Shown: positions 50,897-59,946, counted from the stretch's first letter. The stretch: 64,000 nucleotides of DNA from Seohaeicola saemankumensis (GCF_042678485.1 NZ_JBHTKR010000006.1:248001-312000); one strand, 5' to 3'. The notes: generated by a model from the letters alone, not told the origin. Translations and numbers: made by a program.

Positions 50897-52072
50897 ATGG
50901 ACATTATCGGCTGGGGTGAGATCATCACCCGAATCCTGACCCAATTCACCCCTGTCTGGATCGCACTGGCGGTGACCTTTGCGCTATCCATCAGCTTCAA
51001 GCGGCGGCTGGGGCTTTATGGCAAGCTTTTTGACAGCGTGATCGGCATGACCGGGTTCGCCCTGGTGATGTTCTGGGTCTACACCGGCATCTTCGGTGGC
51101 GCCTTCGGATGGATCGTGACGCATGACACGCTCTCGCAGATCTCGGGGCTGAAGAACAAGGTGCCCGGCACGCCAGTACCCGATGCCGCGGCGCAGGGGC
51201 TCTACCCCTATTACCTGATGGGTGGCGACAACCTGGCGCGCGACGTCTTCAGCCGCATGATCGTGGGCGCCTGGGAGGTGATGAAGATCGCCCCCTTCGC
51301 CACGCTTTTCGCCTTCATGGTGGGGATCACCCTGGGCCTGCCGGCAGGCTATTACGGGGGGCGGCTGGATACCTTCCTGTCGTTCCTTGCGAACCTGATC
51401 CTGGCCTTCCCGGTGATCTTGCTGTTCTACCTTCTGGTCACGCCGGAAATCGTGCTGACGGGCATTCCGGTCTACATGGCGGGCGTGCTGTTCCTGTTTC
51501 CGATCATCTTCCTGACGATCCTGTTCAACTCGCGCTTCTTCACGCAGCCCGCAAAGCGAAACCTTTACGTGGCGCTGACGCTGGTGATCGGGCTCTGGGT
51601 CTATCTTGGCATCGCCTGGGACGCGGACCCGCTGGGGCTGATCAGCTTTCCGCCGAACCTGCTGGTGGTCTTCGTGGCGGTGGTCTTTGTCAACTCGCCC
51701 ACCGTGTTCCGTATCGTGCGGGGCCTCGCGATGGACATCAAGACACGCGACTACGTGGCCGCCGCCCAGACCCGTGGCGAAGGACCCTGGTACATCATGC
51801 TGTGGGAAATCCTGCCCAATGCACGCGGGCCGCTGATCGTCGATTTCTGCCTGCGTATCGGCTACACCACGATCCTTCTGGGTACGCTGGGCTTTTTCGG
51901 CCTGGGACTGAGCCCGGAAAGCCCCGACTGGGGCAGCACGATCAATGAGGGGCGCAAGCTTTTGTCGATCTATCTGCATCCCGCCCTGCCGCCGGCCATG
52001 GCGCTGCTGTCGCTGGTGCTGGGGCTGAACCTGCTGGCGGATGGTCTGCGCGAGGAAAGCCTGCGCGATTGA
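50897..52072 (+). CDS. ABC transporter permease (DppC type)
   Basis: Second membrane subunit, 391 residues, larger than typical DppC (about 300). An extra pair of spans lies at the N-terminus (WIALAVTFALSISF, VIGMTGFALVMFWVY) and an insertion with more hydrophobic segments in the middle (IFLTILFNSRFF to AWDADPLGL). The core has GGDNLARDVFSRMIVGAWEV and the EAA loop DYVAAAQTRGEGPWYIMLWE, then LGFFGLGLSPESPDWGS. AGGAGGAG precedes the ATG. Confidence 0.9.
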   Translation: MDIIGWGEIITRILTQFTPVWIALAVTFALSISFKRRLGLYGKLFDSVIGMTGFALVMFWVYTGIFGGAFGWIVTHDTLSQISGLKNKVPGTPVPDAAAQGLYPYYLMGGDNLARDVFSRMIVGAWEVMKIAPFATLFAFMVGITLGLPAGYYGGRLDTFLSFLANLILAFPVILLFYLLVTPEIVLTGIPVYMAGVLFLFPIIFLTILFNSRFFTQPAKRNLYVALTLVIGLWVYLGIAWDADPLGLISFPPNLLVVFVAVVFVNSPTVFRIVRGLAMDIKTRDYVAAAQTRGEGPWYIMLWEILPNARGPLIVDFCLRIGYTTILLGTLGFFGLGLSPESPDWGSTINEGRKLLSIYLHPALPPAMALLSLVLGLNLLADGLREESLRD

Positions 52073-52083
52073 GGTCGGGTTTC

Positions 52084-52128
52084 GCGGGGCTCTGCCCCGC
52101 ACCCCGGAGTATTTTCGGAACGATGAAA
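52084..52128. repeat. REP-like hairpin element between permease and ATPase genes
   Basis: A perfect 7-bp stem GCGGGGC / GCCCCGC with a TCT loop (52084-52100) is followed by ACCCCGGAGTATTTTCGGAA and a GATGAAA. I recall sequences of this pattern scattered between genes in Rhodobacteraceae genomes, but cannot confirm it here; I saw only one copy in the window. Confidence 0.45.
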
Positions 52129-52149
52129 CGGTCAAACGGGAGTTGAGCG

Positions 52150-54234
52150 ATGGCGAAATGGGACCATGACGGGCCGATCCTCGAGATCGACAAGCTGTCG
52201 ATTTCCTTCTTCACGCGACTGCGCGAAATCCCTGCGGTGATGGATTTCTCGGTCACCGTGCAACCCGGCGAGGCCGTGGGCCTGGTCGGCGAAAGCGGCT
52301 GTGGCAAATCCACCGTGGCGCTGGGGGTGATGCAGGACCTTGGCGTGAACGGCCGCATCGTGGGCGGGTCGATCAAGTTCAAGGGCCGCGACCTGGGCGC
52401 CATGTCGGCGGAAGAGCTGCGCGATATACGCGGCAACGAGATCGCGATGATCTACCAGGAACCCATGGCCAGCCTGAACCCGGCCATGCGGATCGGCAAG
52501 CAGCTGATGGAAGTGCCGATGATTCACGAGGGCATTTCCGAAAAGGAAGCCGAGGCGCGCGCGCTACAGGTGATCCGCGATGTGAAACTGCCGGACCCGG
52601 AACGGATCCTGCGGGCCTATCCGCATCAGCTGTCCGGTGGCCAGCAGCAACGCATCGTCATCGCCATGGCGCTGATGTCGAAACCGGCCCTGCTGATCCT
52701 GGACGAACCCACCACCGCGCTGGATGTGACGGTCGAGGCGGCAATCGTGGAACTGGTCAAGGATCTGGGCCGCAAATACGGCACCTCGATGCTGTTCATC
52801 AGCCACAACCTGGGGCTGGTGCTGGAAACCTGCGACCGTATCTGCGTGATGTATTCCGGCGAAGCGGTCGAGCGGGGCAGCATCACCGATGTCTTCGACA
52901 AGATGCGCCATCCCTATACACAGGCGCTGTTCCGGTCGATCCCGCTGCCAGGCGCGGACAAGAACGCAAGCCCGCTGATCGCCATTCCGGGCAATTTCCC
53001 CCTGCCCCATGAACGCCCCGATGGCTGCAATTTCGGCCCGCGTTGCGATTACTTCGAGGCCGGTCGCTGCGATCAGGGCTATATCAAGATGGCCCCCGTG
53101 GATGAGGCGGAGACGCATGAATCGCGATGCCTGCGCTTTGCCGAGATCGACTGGAGCGCGCCACCCGCCAAGGCGGAGGTCAAGCAGAAAGGCGAGATCG
53201 GCAAGGTGGTCCTGAAGATGGACAACCTCAAGAAATATTACGAGGTCTCGGCCAGCAAGCTGTTCGGCGGCGGCGCGACCAAGGTCGTGAAGGCCAACGA
53301 GACGCTGAGTTTCGAAGCGCGCGAAAGCGAGACCCTGGCCATCGTGGGTGAATCCGGCTGCGGCAAATCCACCTTCGCCAAGGTGCTGATGGGGCTGGAA
53401 ACCGCGACGGACGGCCAGATCCTGCTGGACAATCGCAGCATCGGCGATATCCCGATCCAGGAGCGCGACACCAAGACGGTGGCCGATGTGCAGATGGTCT
53501 TCCAGAACCCGTTCGACACGCTCAACCCCTCGATGACCGTGGGGCGCCAAATCATCCGCGCGCTGGAAATCTTCGGCGTCGGCGCCTCGGAAGAGGAGCG
53601 GCGCAACCGCATGCTGCAACTTCTGGATCTGGTGAAACTGCCGCGCGCCTTTGCCGATCGCATGCCGCGCCAGCTGTCGGGCGGGCAGAAGCAGCGCGTG
53701 GGCATCGCGCGCGCCTTTGCAGGTGATGCGCGCATCGTCGTCGCGGACGAACCCGTCTCGGCGCTGGACGTGTCGGTTCAGGCGGCCGTGACCGATCTGC
53801 TGATGGAGATCCAGCGCGAACATGGCACCACGCTGCTGTTCATCAGCCACGACCTGAGCATCGTGCGCTATCTCAGTGACCGTGTGATGGTGATGTATCT
53901 CGGCCATGTGGTCGAACTGGGCAGCACCGATCAGGTCTTCAGCCCGCCCTATCACCCCTATACCGAGGCGCTGCTGTCGGCCGTGCCCATCGCCGACACG
54001 CGGGTCAAGAAAAAGCATATCGTGCTTGAGGGTGACATCCCCTCGGCCATGAACCCGCCGCCGGGCTGCCCGTTCCAGACGCGCTGCGGCTGGAAATCGC
54101 GTGTGCCGGGCGGGCTGTGCGAGCGCGAGGTGCCGCCGGTGCGCCAGTTGGGCGAAGGGCATCAGATCAAGTGCCATCTGTCCGATGCTGAACTGGCAAC
54201 CATGGAGCCGGTGATCCAGATCGCCGCGGAGTAG
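52150..54234 (+). CDS. ABC transporter ATP-binding protein, two fused nucleotide-binding domains
   Basis: A 694-residue fusion of DppD- and DppF-like ATPases. Domain 1: Walker A GESGCGKST near 47, signature LSGGQQQR, Walker B LLILDEPT, then the oligopeptide-type zinc/iron-sulfur C-terminal cysteines (PDGCNFGPRCDYFEAGRC). Domain 2: Walker A GESGCGKST near 405, LSGGQKQR, VVADEPVSALDVS, and a similar Cys-rich end (PPGCPFQTRCGW). Both sites look active. The stop is 4 bases before the ABM-like gene. Confidence 0.93.
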   Translation: MAKWDHDGPILEIDKLSISFFTRLREIPAVMDFSVTVQPGEAVGLVGESGCGKSTVALGVMQDLGVNGRIVGGSIKFKGRDLGAMSAEELRDIRGNEIAMIYQEPMASLNPAMRIGKQLMEVPMIHEGISEKEAEARALQVIRDVKLPDPERILRAYPHQLSGGQQQRIVIAMALMSKPALLILDEPTTALDVTVEAAIVELVKDLGRKYGTSMLFISHNLGLVLETCDRICVMYSGEAVERGSITDVFDKMRHPYTQALFRSIPLPGADKNASPLIAIPGNFPLPHERPDGCNFGPRCDYFEAGRCDQGYIKMAPVDEAETHESRCLRFAEIDWSAPPAKAEVKQKGEIGKVVLKMDNLKKYYEVSASKLFGGGATKVVKANETLSFEARESETLAIVGESGCGKSTFAKVLMGLETATDGQILLDNRSIGDIPIQERDTKTVADVQMVFQNPFDTLNPSMTVGRQIIRALEIFGVGASEEERRNRMLQLLDLVKLPRAFADRMPRQLSGGQKQRVGIARAFAGDARIVVADEPVSALDVSVQAAVTDLLMEIQREHGTTLLFISHDLSIVRYLSDRVMVMYLGHVVELGSTDQVFSPPYHPYTEALLSAVPIADTRVKKKHIVLEGDIPSAMNPPPGCPFQTRCGWKSRVPGGLCEREVPPVRQLGEGHQIKCHLSDAELATMEPVIQIAAE

Positions 54235-54238
54235 GACC

Positions 54239-54589
54239 TTGTCAGGCTTTGCCGCGCTGCCTGATCCGCCTTATTACGCGGTGATCTTCACCGCGCAAAG
54301 GGCCACGGGTGATCACGGCTATGCCGCAATGGCCGCCCGCATGAGCGACATGGCCCTGGCCAGCCCCGGATGTATCGGCATGGAAAGCACCCGTGACGCG
54401 GATGGCTTTGGCATCACCGTCAGCTACTGGCGCGACGAGGCGTCGATCCTGGCATGGAAAGCGGATGCACAGCACCTTGTCGCGCAGCAGCTTGGCCAGG
54501 ATCGCTGGTACACGCATTACAGGCTGCGCGTGGCGCGGGTAGACCGTCATTACAGCGGCCCCGAGAACCGGCCCGCCCTGCGACCCTAG
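54239..54589 (+). CDS. ABM-fold monooxygenase-like protein, last gene of the ABC operon
   Basis: A 116-residue protein of the antibiotic biosynthesis monooxygenase (HmoA/YczJ-like) fold: YYAVIFTAQRATGDHGYAAM, SPGCIGMESTRD, ITVSYWRDEASILAWKADAQ and WYTHYRLRVARV. Members include cofactor-free oxygenases and heme-degrading enzymes; none is proven for this subgroup. It uses a TTG start with GGAG nearby, no ATG fits, and it follows the ATPase gene by 4 bases, so it is surely in the operon. Its stop overlaps the end of the transglycosylase gene. Confidence 0.8.
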   Translation: MSGFAALPDPPYYAVIFTAQRATGDHGYAAMAARMSDMALASPGCIGMESTRDADGFGITVSYWRDEASILAWKADAQHLVAQQLGQDRWYTHYRLRVARVDRHYSGPENRPALRP

Positions 54590-55173
54590 CCGCCCAGGAT
54601 GACCTTGACGTAGTTCTGTGTCTCGCGGAAGGGCGGCACGCCGCCATGTTTCTGCACCGCACCCGGCCCCGCGTTATAGGCCGCCAGCGCCAGCCGCCAG
54701 TTTCCGAAGGCGCGATATTGCTGCATCAGGTAGCGCGCCCCGCCATCGAGGTTCTGATAGGGGTCCGTCGGATCGACGCGCAGAAGACGCGCGGTCTCAG
54801 GCATCAGCTGCGCCAGACCCAGCGCGCCCTTGTTTGATCTGGCTTTCGGATTGAAACCCGATTCCTGCTGCACCAGCTTCAGAAACAGATCCTCGGGCAC
54901 GCCATGACGGCGGGCGGCATCGCGCGCCATCGCAAGATAGGGCCCGGTATAGCGCCCCTCAAAGGACGGCCCGGCGCCCCATTTCGTGGGCGTGTTCACC
55001 GATGGGGGCTGCAAGCGTACCGATGAATTGTATTGCTGGCTGGCGCGGTTATCCAGAACACGGGTCTGCGAGGCAAAAAGCTTGACCCGCGATTGCGTGG
55101 ACAGGACATCGGCCTGCGCGCTGCCGGCCAGTCCAAGGGCCACGATCATGGCGCCTGCAATGGTCTTGTACAT
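54586..55173 (-). CDS. lytic transglycosylase (SLT domain)
   Basis: Secreted murein-cleaving enzyme of 195 residues. A signal peptide (MYKTIAGAMIVALGLAGSAQ, cut after AQA) precedes a linker and a C-terminal SLT/goose-lysozyme-like domain. The catalytic Glu is in VQQESGFNPKARSNKGALGL, followed by AQLMPETA, NLDGGARYLMQQYRAFGN and LALAAYNAGPGAVQKHGG. It is convergent with the ABM gene (4-base overlap) and divergent from ssb by 208 bases. Confidence 0.92.
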   Translation of the reverse strand: MYKTIAGAMIVALGLAGSAQADVLSTQSRVKLFASQTRVLDNRASQQYNSSVRLQPPSVNTPTKWGAGPSFEGRYTGPYLAMARDAARRHGVPEDLFLKLVQQESGFNPKARSNKGALGLAQLMPETARLLRVDPTDPYQNLDGGARYLMQQYRAFGNWRLALAAYNAGPGAVQKHGGVPPFRETQNYVKVILGG

Positions 55174-55381
55174 CTCTGTCAGCCCCAGGTTTCAGGCAGG
55201 CACTATATCGTCCCCGGCGCGATAATCCAGAGTTTGTGGCCCTGTCCCGACCCCATGGGCGCCGCATGGGCCGTTTTCTGCTTCCGTTCCGACGTTAGGC
55301 CTGTTTTAACCATGTTGCAGGAAAACAGAGGACGTGATCCACAGGGTCGCGCATCTGACAGAGATTCGAGGAGAGACAGGC

Positions 55382-55906
55382 ATGGCCGGCTCGGTGAACA
55401 AGGTAATTCTGATCGGCAACCTGGGCCGCGACCCCGAGGTCCGGACCTTCCAGAATGGCGGAAAGGTCTGCAACCTGCGGATCGCCACATCCGAACAATG
55501 GAAAGACCGCGCCACGGGAGAGCGCAAGGAACGCACCGAATGGCACAGCGTTGCTGTCTTCCAGGAAGGGCTTGTCCGTATCTGCGAACAGTACCTGAAA
55601 AAGGGCTCGAAGGTTTATATCGAAGGCAAGCTGCAGACGCGCAAATGGCAGGACCAATCCGGCCAGGATCGCTATACGACCGAAATCGTGCTGCAAGGTT
55701 ATGACGGCACGCTGACCATGCTGGATGGCCCGTCGGGCGGTGGCGGCGGTGGCGGCGGCGGCGGTGGTGCCAGTTATGGCGGTGGCGGCGATTACGGCGG
55801 CGACTACGGTGGCGGCTACGACAGCGGCCCCTCGCAGGGCGGTGGCGGTGGCGGTGGCGGTGGGCGCGCCCCTTCGCGCGATATCGACGACGAAATCCCG
55901 TTCTGA
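55382..55906 (+). CDS. ssb: single-stranded DNA-binding protein
   Basis: A 174-residue SSB: OB fold (SVNKVILIGNLGRDPEVRTF, LRIATSEQWKDRATGERKER, WHSVAVFQ), then a linker that is almost pure Gly with Tyr/Asp, and the acidic tail DIDDEIPF that binds partner proteins. The linker DNA is a GGT/GGC-rich repeat (55735-55865) prone to length change. GAGGAGAG lies before the ATG at 55382. No LexA box is evident upstream. Confidence 0.97.
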   Translation: MAGSVNKVILIGNLGRDPEVRTFQNGGKVCNLRIATSEQWKDRATGERKERTEWHSVAVFQEGLVRICEQYLKKGSKVYIEGKLQTRKWQDQSGQDRYTTEIVLQGYDGTLTMLDGPSGGGGGGGGGGGASYGGGGDYGGDYGGGYDSGPSQGGGGGGGGGRAPSRDIDDEIPF

Positions 55907-55917
55907 CCTGATGATAC

Positions 55918-55941
55918 CGCCCGCGCCACAAGGCGCGGGCG
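55918..55941 (+). terminator. hairpin terminator after ssb
   Basis: A perfect 10-bp stem CGCCCGCGCC / GGCGCGGGCG (55918-55927 with 55932-55941, loop ACAA) lies 12 bases after the ssb stop and is followed by only three T. Confidence 0.6.
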
Positions 55942-55973
55942 TTTGACGTAACGACCGACGGAAGGTGCTGCCC

Positions 55974-57062
55974 ATGGCATGGTCTTTCCCCATAGCACGG
56001 TTGTTCGGTTCCGAGTTGCGCGTTCACGCCACGTTTTTCCTGATCCTGATCTGGATCGGGATCGTGGGATACGGCGCGGGCGGCATGCCCGCCGCGATCG
56101 AGAATGTGATCTTCATCCTTGCCCTCTTCGCCTGCGTCGTCGCGCATGAATTCGGCCATGCCCTGACCGCGCGCCGCTACGGAATCCGCACCCCCGACAT
56201 CACGCTGCTGCCGATCGGCGGGCTGGCCCGGCTGGAACGGATGCCTGAAAACCCGCGCCAGGAGATTACCGTGGCGCTGGCCGGTCCCGCCGTGAACATC
56301 GTCATCTGGGCGGTGCTGATGCTGGCGTTGGGCGGGCGCATGCCGCAGGTCGATGACATGCTGCTGTCGGGCGGCACGCTGGAGGGGTTTCTGGCCCGTC
56401 TGGCGGGCTTGAACCTGTTTCTTGCGCTTTTCAACCTGCTGCCCGCCTTTCCGATGGATGGCGGCAGGGTGCTGCGCGCGGCGCTGTCGGCGCGCATGGA
56501 CCGGGTCCGCGCCACCCAGATCGCGGCGGGCGCTGGCCGAGTGCTGGCCTTCGGAATGGGGTTTCTGGGGCTGCTGTCAGGCAATCCGATGCTGATGCTG
56601 ATCGGTGTCTTCATCTTCATCGCCGCCGGGGCCGAAGCGCAGGATGTCAGCCTGCGCGCGCTGTCGCGCCGCCTGCGCGTCAGGGATGCGATGATCACCT
56701 CCTACGAGGCGCTGCGCCCCGAAGACACGCTGCAGGCCGCCGGACAGGCGTTGATCCGCACCACGCAGCACGAATTCCCGGTCCTTGACCAAGACGACCG
56801 GCCCGTCGGACTGCTGACCCGCAACACCATCTTCGCGGCCCTGGGCGATCCGGCCGCGCAGCTGACCAGCCTCAGCGCGGTTCAGCTTGATCCGCTGCCC
56901 TGCCTGGCGCCGCATCTACCGCTGACCGATGTTCTGGACCTGATGCATGCCGATCAGGCAGGCGCCGTGGCCATCTGCACGGCGGAGGGCCGGGCCCTGG
57001 GCTATGTCACGCGCGAAAACCTGGGCGAGCTGATGATCCTGCACAGCCGCGATCCCGGCTAG
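55974..57062 (+). CDS. M50 site-2 protease with CBS domains
   Basis: A 362-residue membrane metalloprotease. HEFGH at residues 58-62 holds the zinc ligands and the catalytic Glu. The second metal motif is NLLPAFPMDGGRVLRA. About six spans are followed by two CBS domains (MITSYEALRPEDTLQAAGQA; HLPLTDVLDLMHADQAGAVA), which may sense adenine nucleotides. It differs from RseP in having CBS rather than PDZ domains; substrate unknown. GGAAGG lies eight bases before the ATG at 55974. Confidence 0.88.
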   Translation: MAWSFPIARLFGSELRVHATFFLILIWIGIVGYGAGGMPAAIENVIFILALFACVVAHEFGHALTARRYGIRTPDITLLPIGGLARLERMPENPRQEITVALAGPAVNIVIWAVLMLALGGRMPQVDDMLLSGGTLEGFLARLAGLNLFLALFNLLPAFPMDGGRVLRAALSARMDRVRATQIAAGAGRVLAFGMGFLGLLSGNPMLMLIGVFIFIAAGAEAQDVSLRALSRRLRVRDAMITSYEALRPEDTLQAAGQALIRTTQHEFPVLDQDDRPVGLLTRNTIFAALGDPAAQLTSLSAVQLDPLPCLAPHLPLTDVLDLMHADQAGAVAICTAEGRALGYVTRENLGELMILHSRDPG

Positions 57063-57192
57063 GCTCCTGCGGCGGCAAGATCGCCACGCTGCAATGCAGA
57101 AAATCGCCTCGGCGGGGTTCTGCGGCCCTTTGCGTCTGGTCTTTTTGGCAAATGCCATGTACCCCGCCGCAAACTTCCCCAAAGGACAGACA

Positions 57193-59013
57193 ATGGACCT
57201 GCGAAATATCGCCATCATCGCGCATGTGGACCACGGCAAGACAACACTGGTGGACGAGCTGCTCAAGCAGTCGGGCACCTACCGCGAAAACCAGGCAACA
57301 ACCGAACGCGCCATGGACAGCAATGACCTGGAACGCGAACGTGGCATCACGATCCTGGCCAAGGCGACCTCGGTCGAATGGAAAGGCACGCGGATCAATA
57401 TCGTCGACACCCCCGGCCACGCCGATTTCGGCGGCGAGGTCGAGCGGATCCTGTCCATGGTCGATGGTGTGGTGCTGCTGGTCGATGCCGCCGAAGGCCC
57501 GATGCCCCAGACAAAATTCGTGACATCCAAGGCACTTGCGCTTGGTCTGCGTCCGATCGTGGTGCTGAACAAGGTCGACAAGCCCGACGCCGAACCCGAT
57601 CGCGCGCTGGATGAATGTTTTGACCTTTTCGCCAACCTGGGCGCCAATGAAGACCAGCTGGATTTCCCGCATCTCTACGCCTCGGGCCGCTCGGGCTGGG
57701 CCGATGCCGATCTGAAGGGTCCGCGCAAGGACCTGGCGGCACTGTTCAATCTGATCGTGCGCCATGTGCCCGCGCCCAGGCAGCAGAAACACGCGGATGA
57801 ACCCTTCCGCATGCTGGCGACCACCCTCGGGTCCGATCCCTTCGTGGGCCGCCTGCTGACCGGCCGCGTCGAATCGGGCCGTCTGAAAGTGGGCGCCACC
57901 GTGCAGGCGTTGTCGCGCATCGGCCAGAAGATCGAACAATTCCGCGTGACCCGCGTGCAGGCCTTCCGGGGCCTTGGACAGCAGGATATCGACGAGGCCG
58001 TGGCCGGCGACATCGTCAGCCTGGCCGGCATGACCAAGGCGACCGTGGCCGATACGATCTGCGCCCTGGCCGTGGACGTGCCCCTGCCCGCACAGCCGAT
58101 CGATCCGCCCACGATCACCGTGACCTTTGGCATCAACGACAGCCCGCTGGCTGGCCGTGATGGCAAGAAGGTGCAATCGCGCGTGATCCGCGAACGCCTG
58201 ATGAAAGAAGCGGAATCGAACGTCGCCATCAAGATCTCGGACACGCCGGGCGGTGAAGCCTTCGAAGTGGCCGGTCGTGGCGAACTTCAGATGGGTGTGC
58301 TGATCGAGAACATGCGCCGCGAGGGCTTTGAGCTGAGCATTTCGCGCCCGCAGGTTCTGTTCCGCGAAGGCCCCAATGGCGAGCGTCTGGAACCGATCGA
58401 GGAAGTCACCATCGACGTGGATGACGAATATTCCGGCGTCGTGATCGAAAAGATCACCGGCACCCGCAAGGGCGAACTGGTCGAGATGAAACCCGCAGGC
58501 GTGGGCAAGACCCGCATCATCGCGCTGGTCCCGTCCCGCGGCCTGATCGGCTATCACGGTGAATTCCTGACCGACACGCGCGGCACCGGCGTTCTGAACC
58601 GCGTGTTCAACAGCTGGGCCCCCCACAAGGGCGCCATCCCCGGCCGTCGCGCCGGTGTGCTGATCTCGATGGAAAACGGCACCTCGGTCGCCTATGCGCT
58701 GTGGAACCTGGAAGAGCGTGGGCGCCTGTTTATCGGCGCGCAGGCCGATGTCTACCAGGGCATGATCATCGGCGAACACAGCCGTGACAACGATCTGGAC
58801 GTGAACCCGCTGAAGGGCAAGAAACTGACCAACGTCCGCGCCTCTGGCACGGATGAGGCGGTACGCCTGACCACCCCGATCACGATGACGCTGGAACAGG
58901 CCATCGCCTATATCGACGATGACGAACTGGTCGAAGTGACCCCCCATGCGATCCGTCTGCGCAAGCGCTACCTGGATCCGCATGAGCGCAAGCGCCACGC
59001 AAAATCCAAGTGA
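57193..59013 (+). CDS. typA: translational GTPase TypA/BipA
   Basis: Ribosome-associated GTPase of 606 residues with roles in ribosome assembly and stress. G1 AHVDHGKTT, switch region ERERGITILA, G3 DTPGHADF, and G4 NKVDKPDAEP are intact. The EF-G-like domains and the BipA-specific C-terminus (GRGELQMGVLIENMRREGFE; FNSWAPHKGAIPGRRAGVLI) follow. AAAGGA precedes the ATG; the frame is open 33 codons further upstream without a start site. Confidence 0.97.
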   Translation: MDLRNIAIIAHVDHGKTTLVDELLKQSGTYRENQATTERAMDSNDLERERGITILAKATSVEWKGTRINIVDTPGHADFGGEVERILSMVDGVVLLVDAAEGPMPQTKFVTSKALALGLRPIVVLNKVDKPDAEPDRALDECFDLFANLGANEDQLDFPHLYASGRSGWADADLKGPRKDLAALFNLIVRHVPAPRQQKHADEPFRMLATTLGSDPFVGRLLTGRVESGRLKVGATVQALSRIGQKIEQFRVTRVQAFRGLGQQDIDEAVAGDIVSLAGMTKATVADTICALAVDVPLPAQPIDPPTITVTFGINDSPLAGRDGKKVQSRVIRERLMKEAESNVAIKISDTPGGEAFEVAGRGELQMGVLIENMRREGFELSISRPQVLFREGPNGERLEPIEEVTIDVDDEYSGVVIEKITGTRKGELVEMKPAGVGKTRIIALVPSRGLIGYHGEFLTDTRGTGVLNRVFNSWAPHKGAIPGRRAGVLISMENGTSVAYALWNLEERGRLFIGAQADVYQGMIIGEHSRDNDLDVNPLKGKKLTNVRASGTDEAVRLTTPITMTLEQAIAYIDDDELVEVTPHAIRLRKRYLDPHERKRHAKSK

Positions 59014-59023
59014 TATCAATGTG

Positions 59024-59575
59024 TCAGGGCGCGATGCTTATGCGCCCTGACACCTCCAGCCCGCCGTCGGGCAAACGCCGCACGACGATGATCTCACCCG
59101 AGGATGGCACGACGCCGGTCAGGGCCGAGATATTGACCTGATGGGTCACCAGCAACAGCCGCGCATCCAGGGGCTGCTCTGCGATCGCGGCCAGGGCCTC
59201 ACGCGTCTGTGCGGGCCCGTCGGCGCGATTGCCGAAGAAAGAATGCAGGAAAGGCCGTACCTCGAACGTGCCCATGTCCATCAGACGCGCGGTATCGACA
59301 CAGCGGCACCACCCGCTTGACCAGACCTGATCAAAGGCAATGCCCTGCGCGCGCAGCGCATCGCCGGTACGGCGCGCCTGTTCGCGACCGCGGTTGTCCA
59401 GATTGCGCTGGGTGGAACAGTCGCCAAGCACGAAGCCCGCAGGATCCCCCCCGCCTGGCGCGATGGCATGGCGCATCAAGGCTATGGCGCCCGGTTCGCG
59501 CAGGGCATCCCAGTCATTGGCCAGAAGGGGCGTCGGCAAGACGAGAAGAAGAAACGCAATAATACGGGACAGCAT
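59024..59575 (-). CDS. secreted histidine phosphatase family protein
   Basis: A 183-residue protein with a signal peptide (MLSRIIAFLLLVLPTPLLAN). The histidine phosphatase motif is LMRHAIAP (RHA instead of the usual RHG), followed by NRGREQARRTGDALR, VWSSGWCRCVDTARLMDMG and LLVTHQVNISALTG, which supplies the second catalytic His. Three cysteines in the mature part may form disulfides. It is probably periplasmic; substrate unknown. It is convergent with typA, 10 bases apart. Confidence 0.85.
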   Translation of the reverse strand: MLSRIIAFLLLVLPTPLLANDWDALREPGAIALMRHAIAPGGGDPAGFVLGDCSTQRNLDNRGREQARRTGDALRAQGIAFDQVWSSGWCRCVDTARLMDMGTFEVRPFLHSFFGNRADGPAQTREALAAIAEQPLDARLLLVTHQVNISALTGVVPSSGEIIVVRRLPDGGLEVSGRISIAP

Positions 59576-59643
59576 GGCACCTGCTTTCGGAACGATTGTC
59601 CGAAACCTAGGCCAAAGGCTGCCCCGGTCCAGTCCCGCGCGGA

Positions 59644-59931
59644 TTACTCGGTGATCTCGACAATCACCAGTTCGCGTTCGGATGCGCCGCGCGCATGGCT
59701 CAGCGCTTCCTGATACTCGGGCGAGTGATAGCAGGCTTCGGCCGCTTCCACAGAGGGAAAGCGCGCCACGACATTGCGCGGACGTTCCTTGCCTTCAAGC
59801 TGGACGAAGCGCCCGCCGCGCGCGATGAACGCGCCGCCGTGCTTGGCAATGGCCGGTCCGGCCAGTTGCGCGTAACGGCCATAGGCTTCGGGGTCGGTCA
59901 CGGTCACATGGGCAATCCAGAGTGCGCTCAT
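59644..59931 (-). CDS. DUF1330 family protein
   Basis: A 95-residue dimeric alpha-beta barrel protein. The pattern WIAHVTVTDPEAYGRYAQLA, GGAFIARGGRFVQLEG, NVVARFPSVEAAEACYHSPE, and SERELVIVE is DUF1330. Function unknown. It is paralogous to the next gene, from which it is separated by 15 bases, and both lie downstream of alaS on the same strand. Confidence 0.88.
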   Translation of the reverse strand: MSALWIAHVTVTDPEAYGRYAQLAGPAIAKHGGAFIARGGRFVQLEGKERPRNVVARFPSVEAAEACYHSPEYQEALSHARGASERELVIVEITE

Positions 59932-59946
59932 CGGTCTTTTCCTTCT

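Noticed and set aside
55735..55865. CRISPR- or minisatellite-like repeats
   Set aside because: These are GGT/GGC codon runs of the Gly-rich SSB linker. No CRISPR array, tRNA, rRNA or insertion sequence was seen anywhere in the window.
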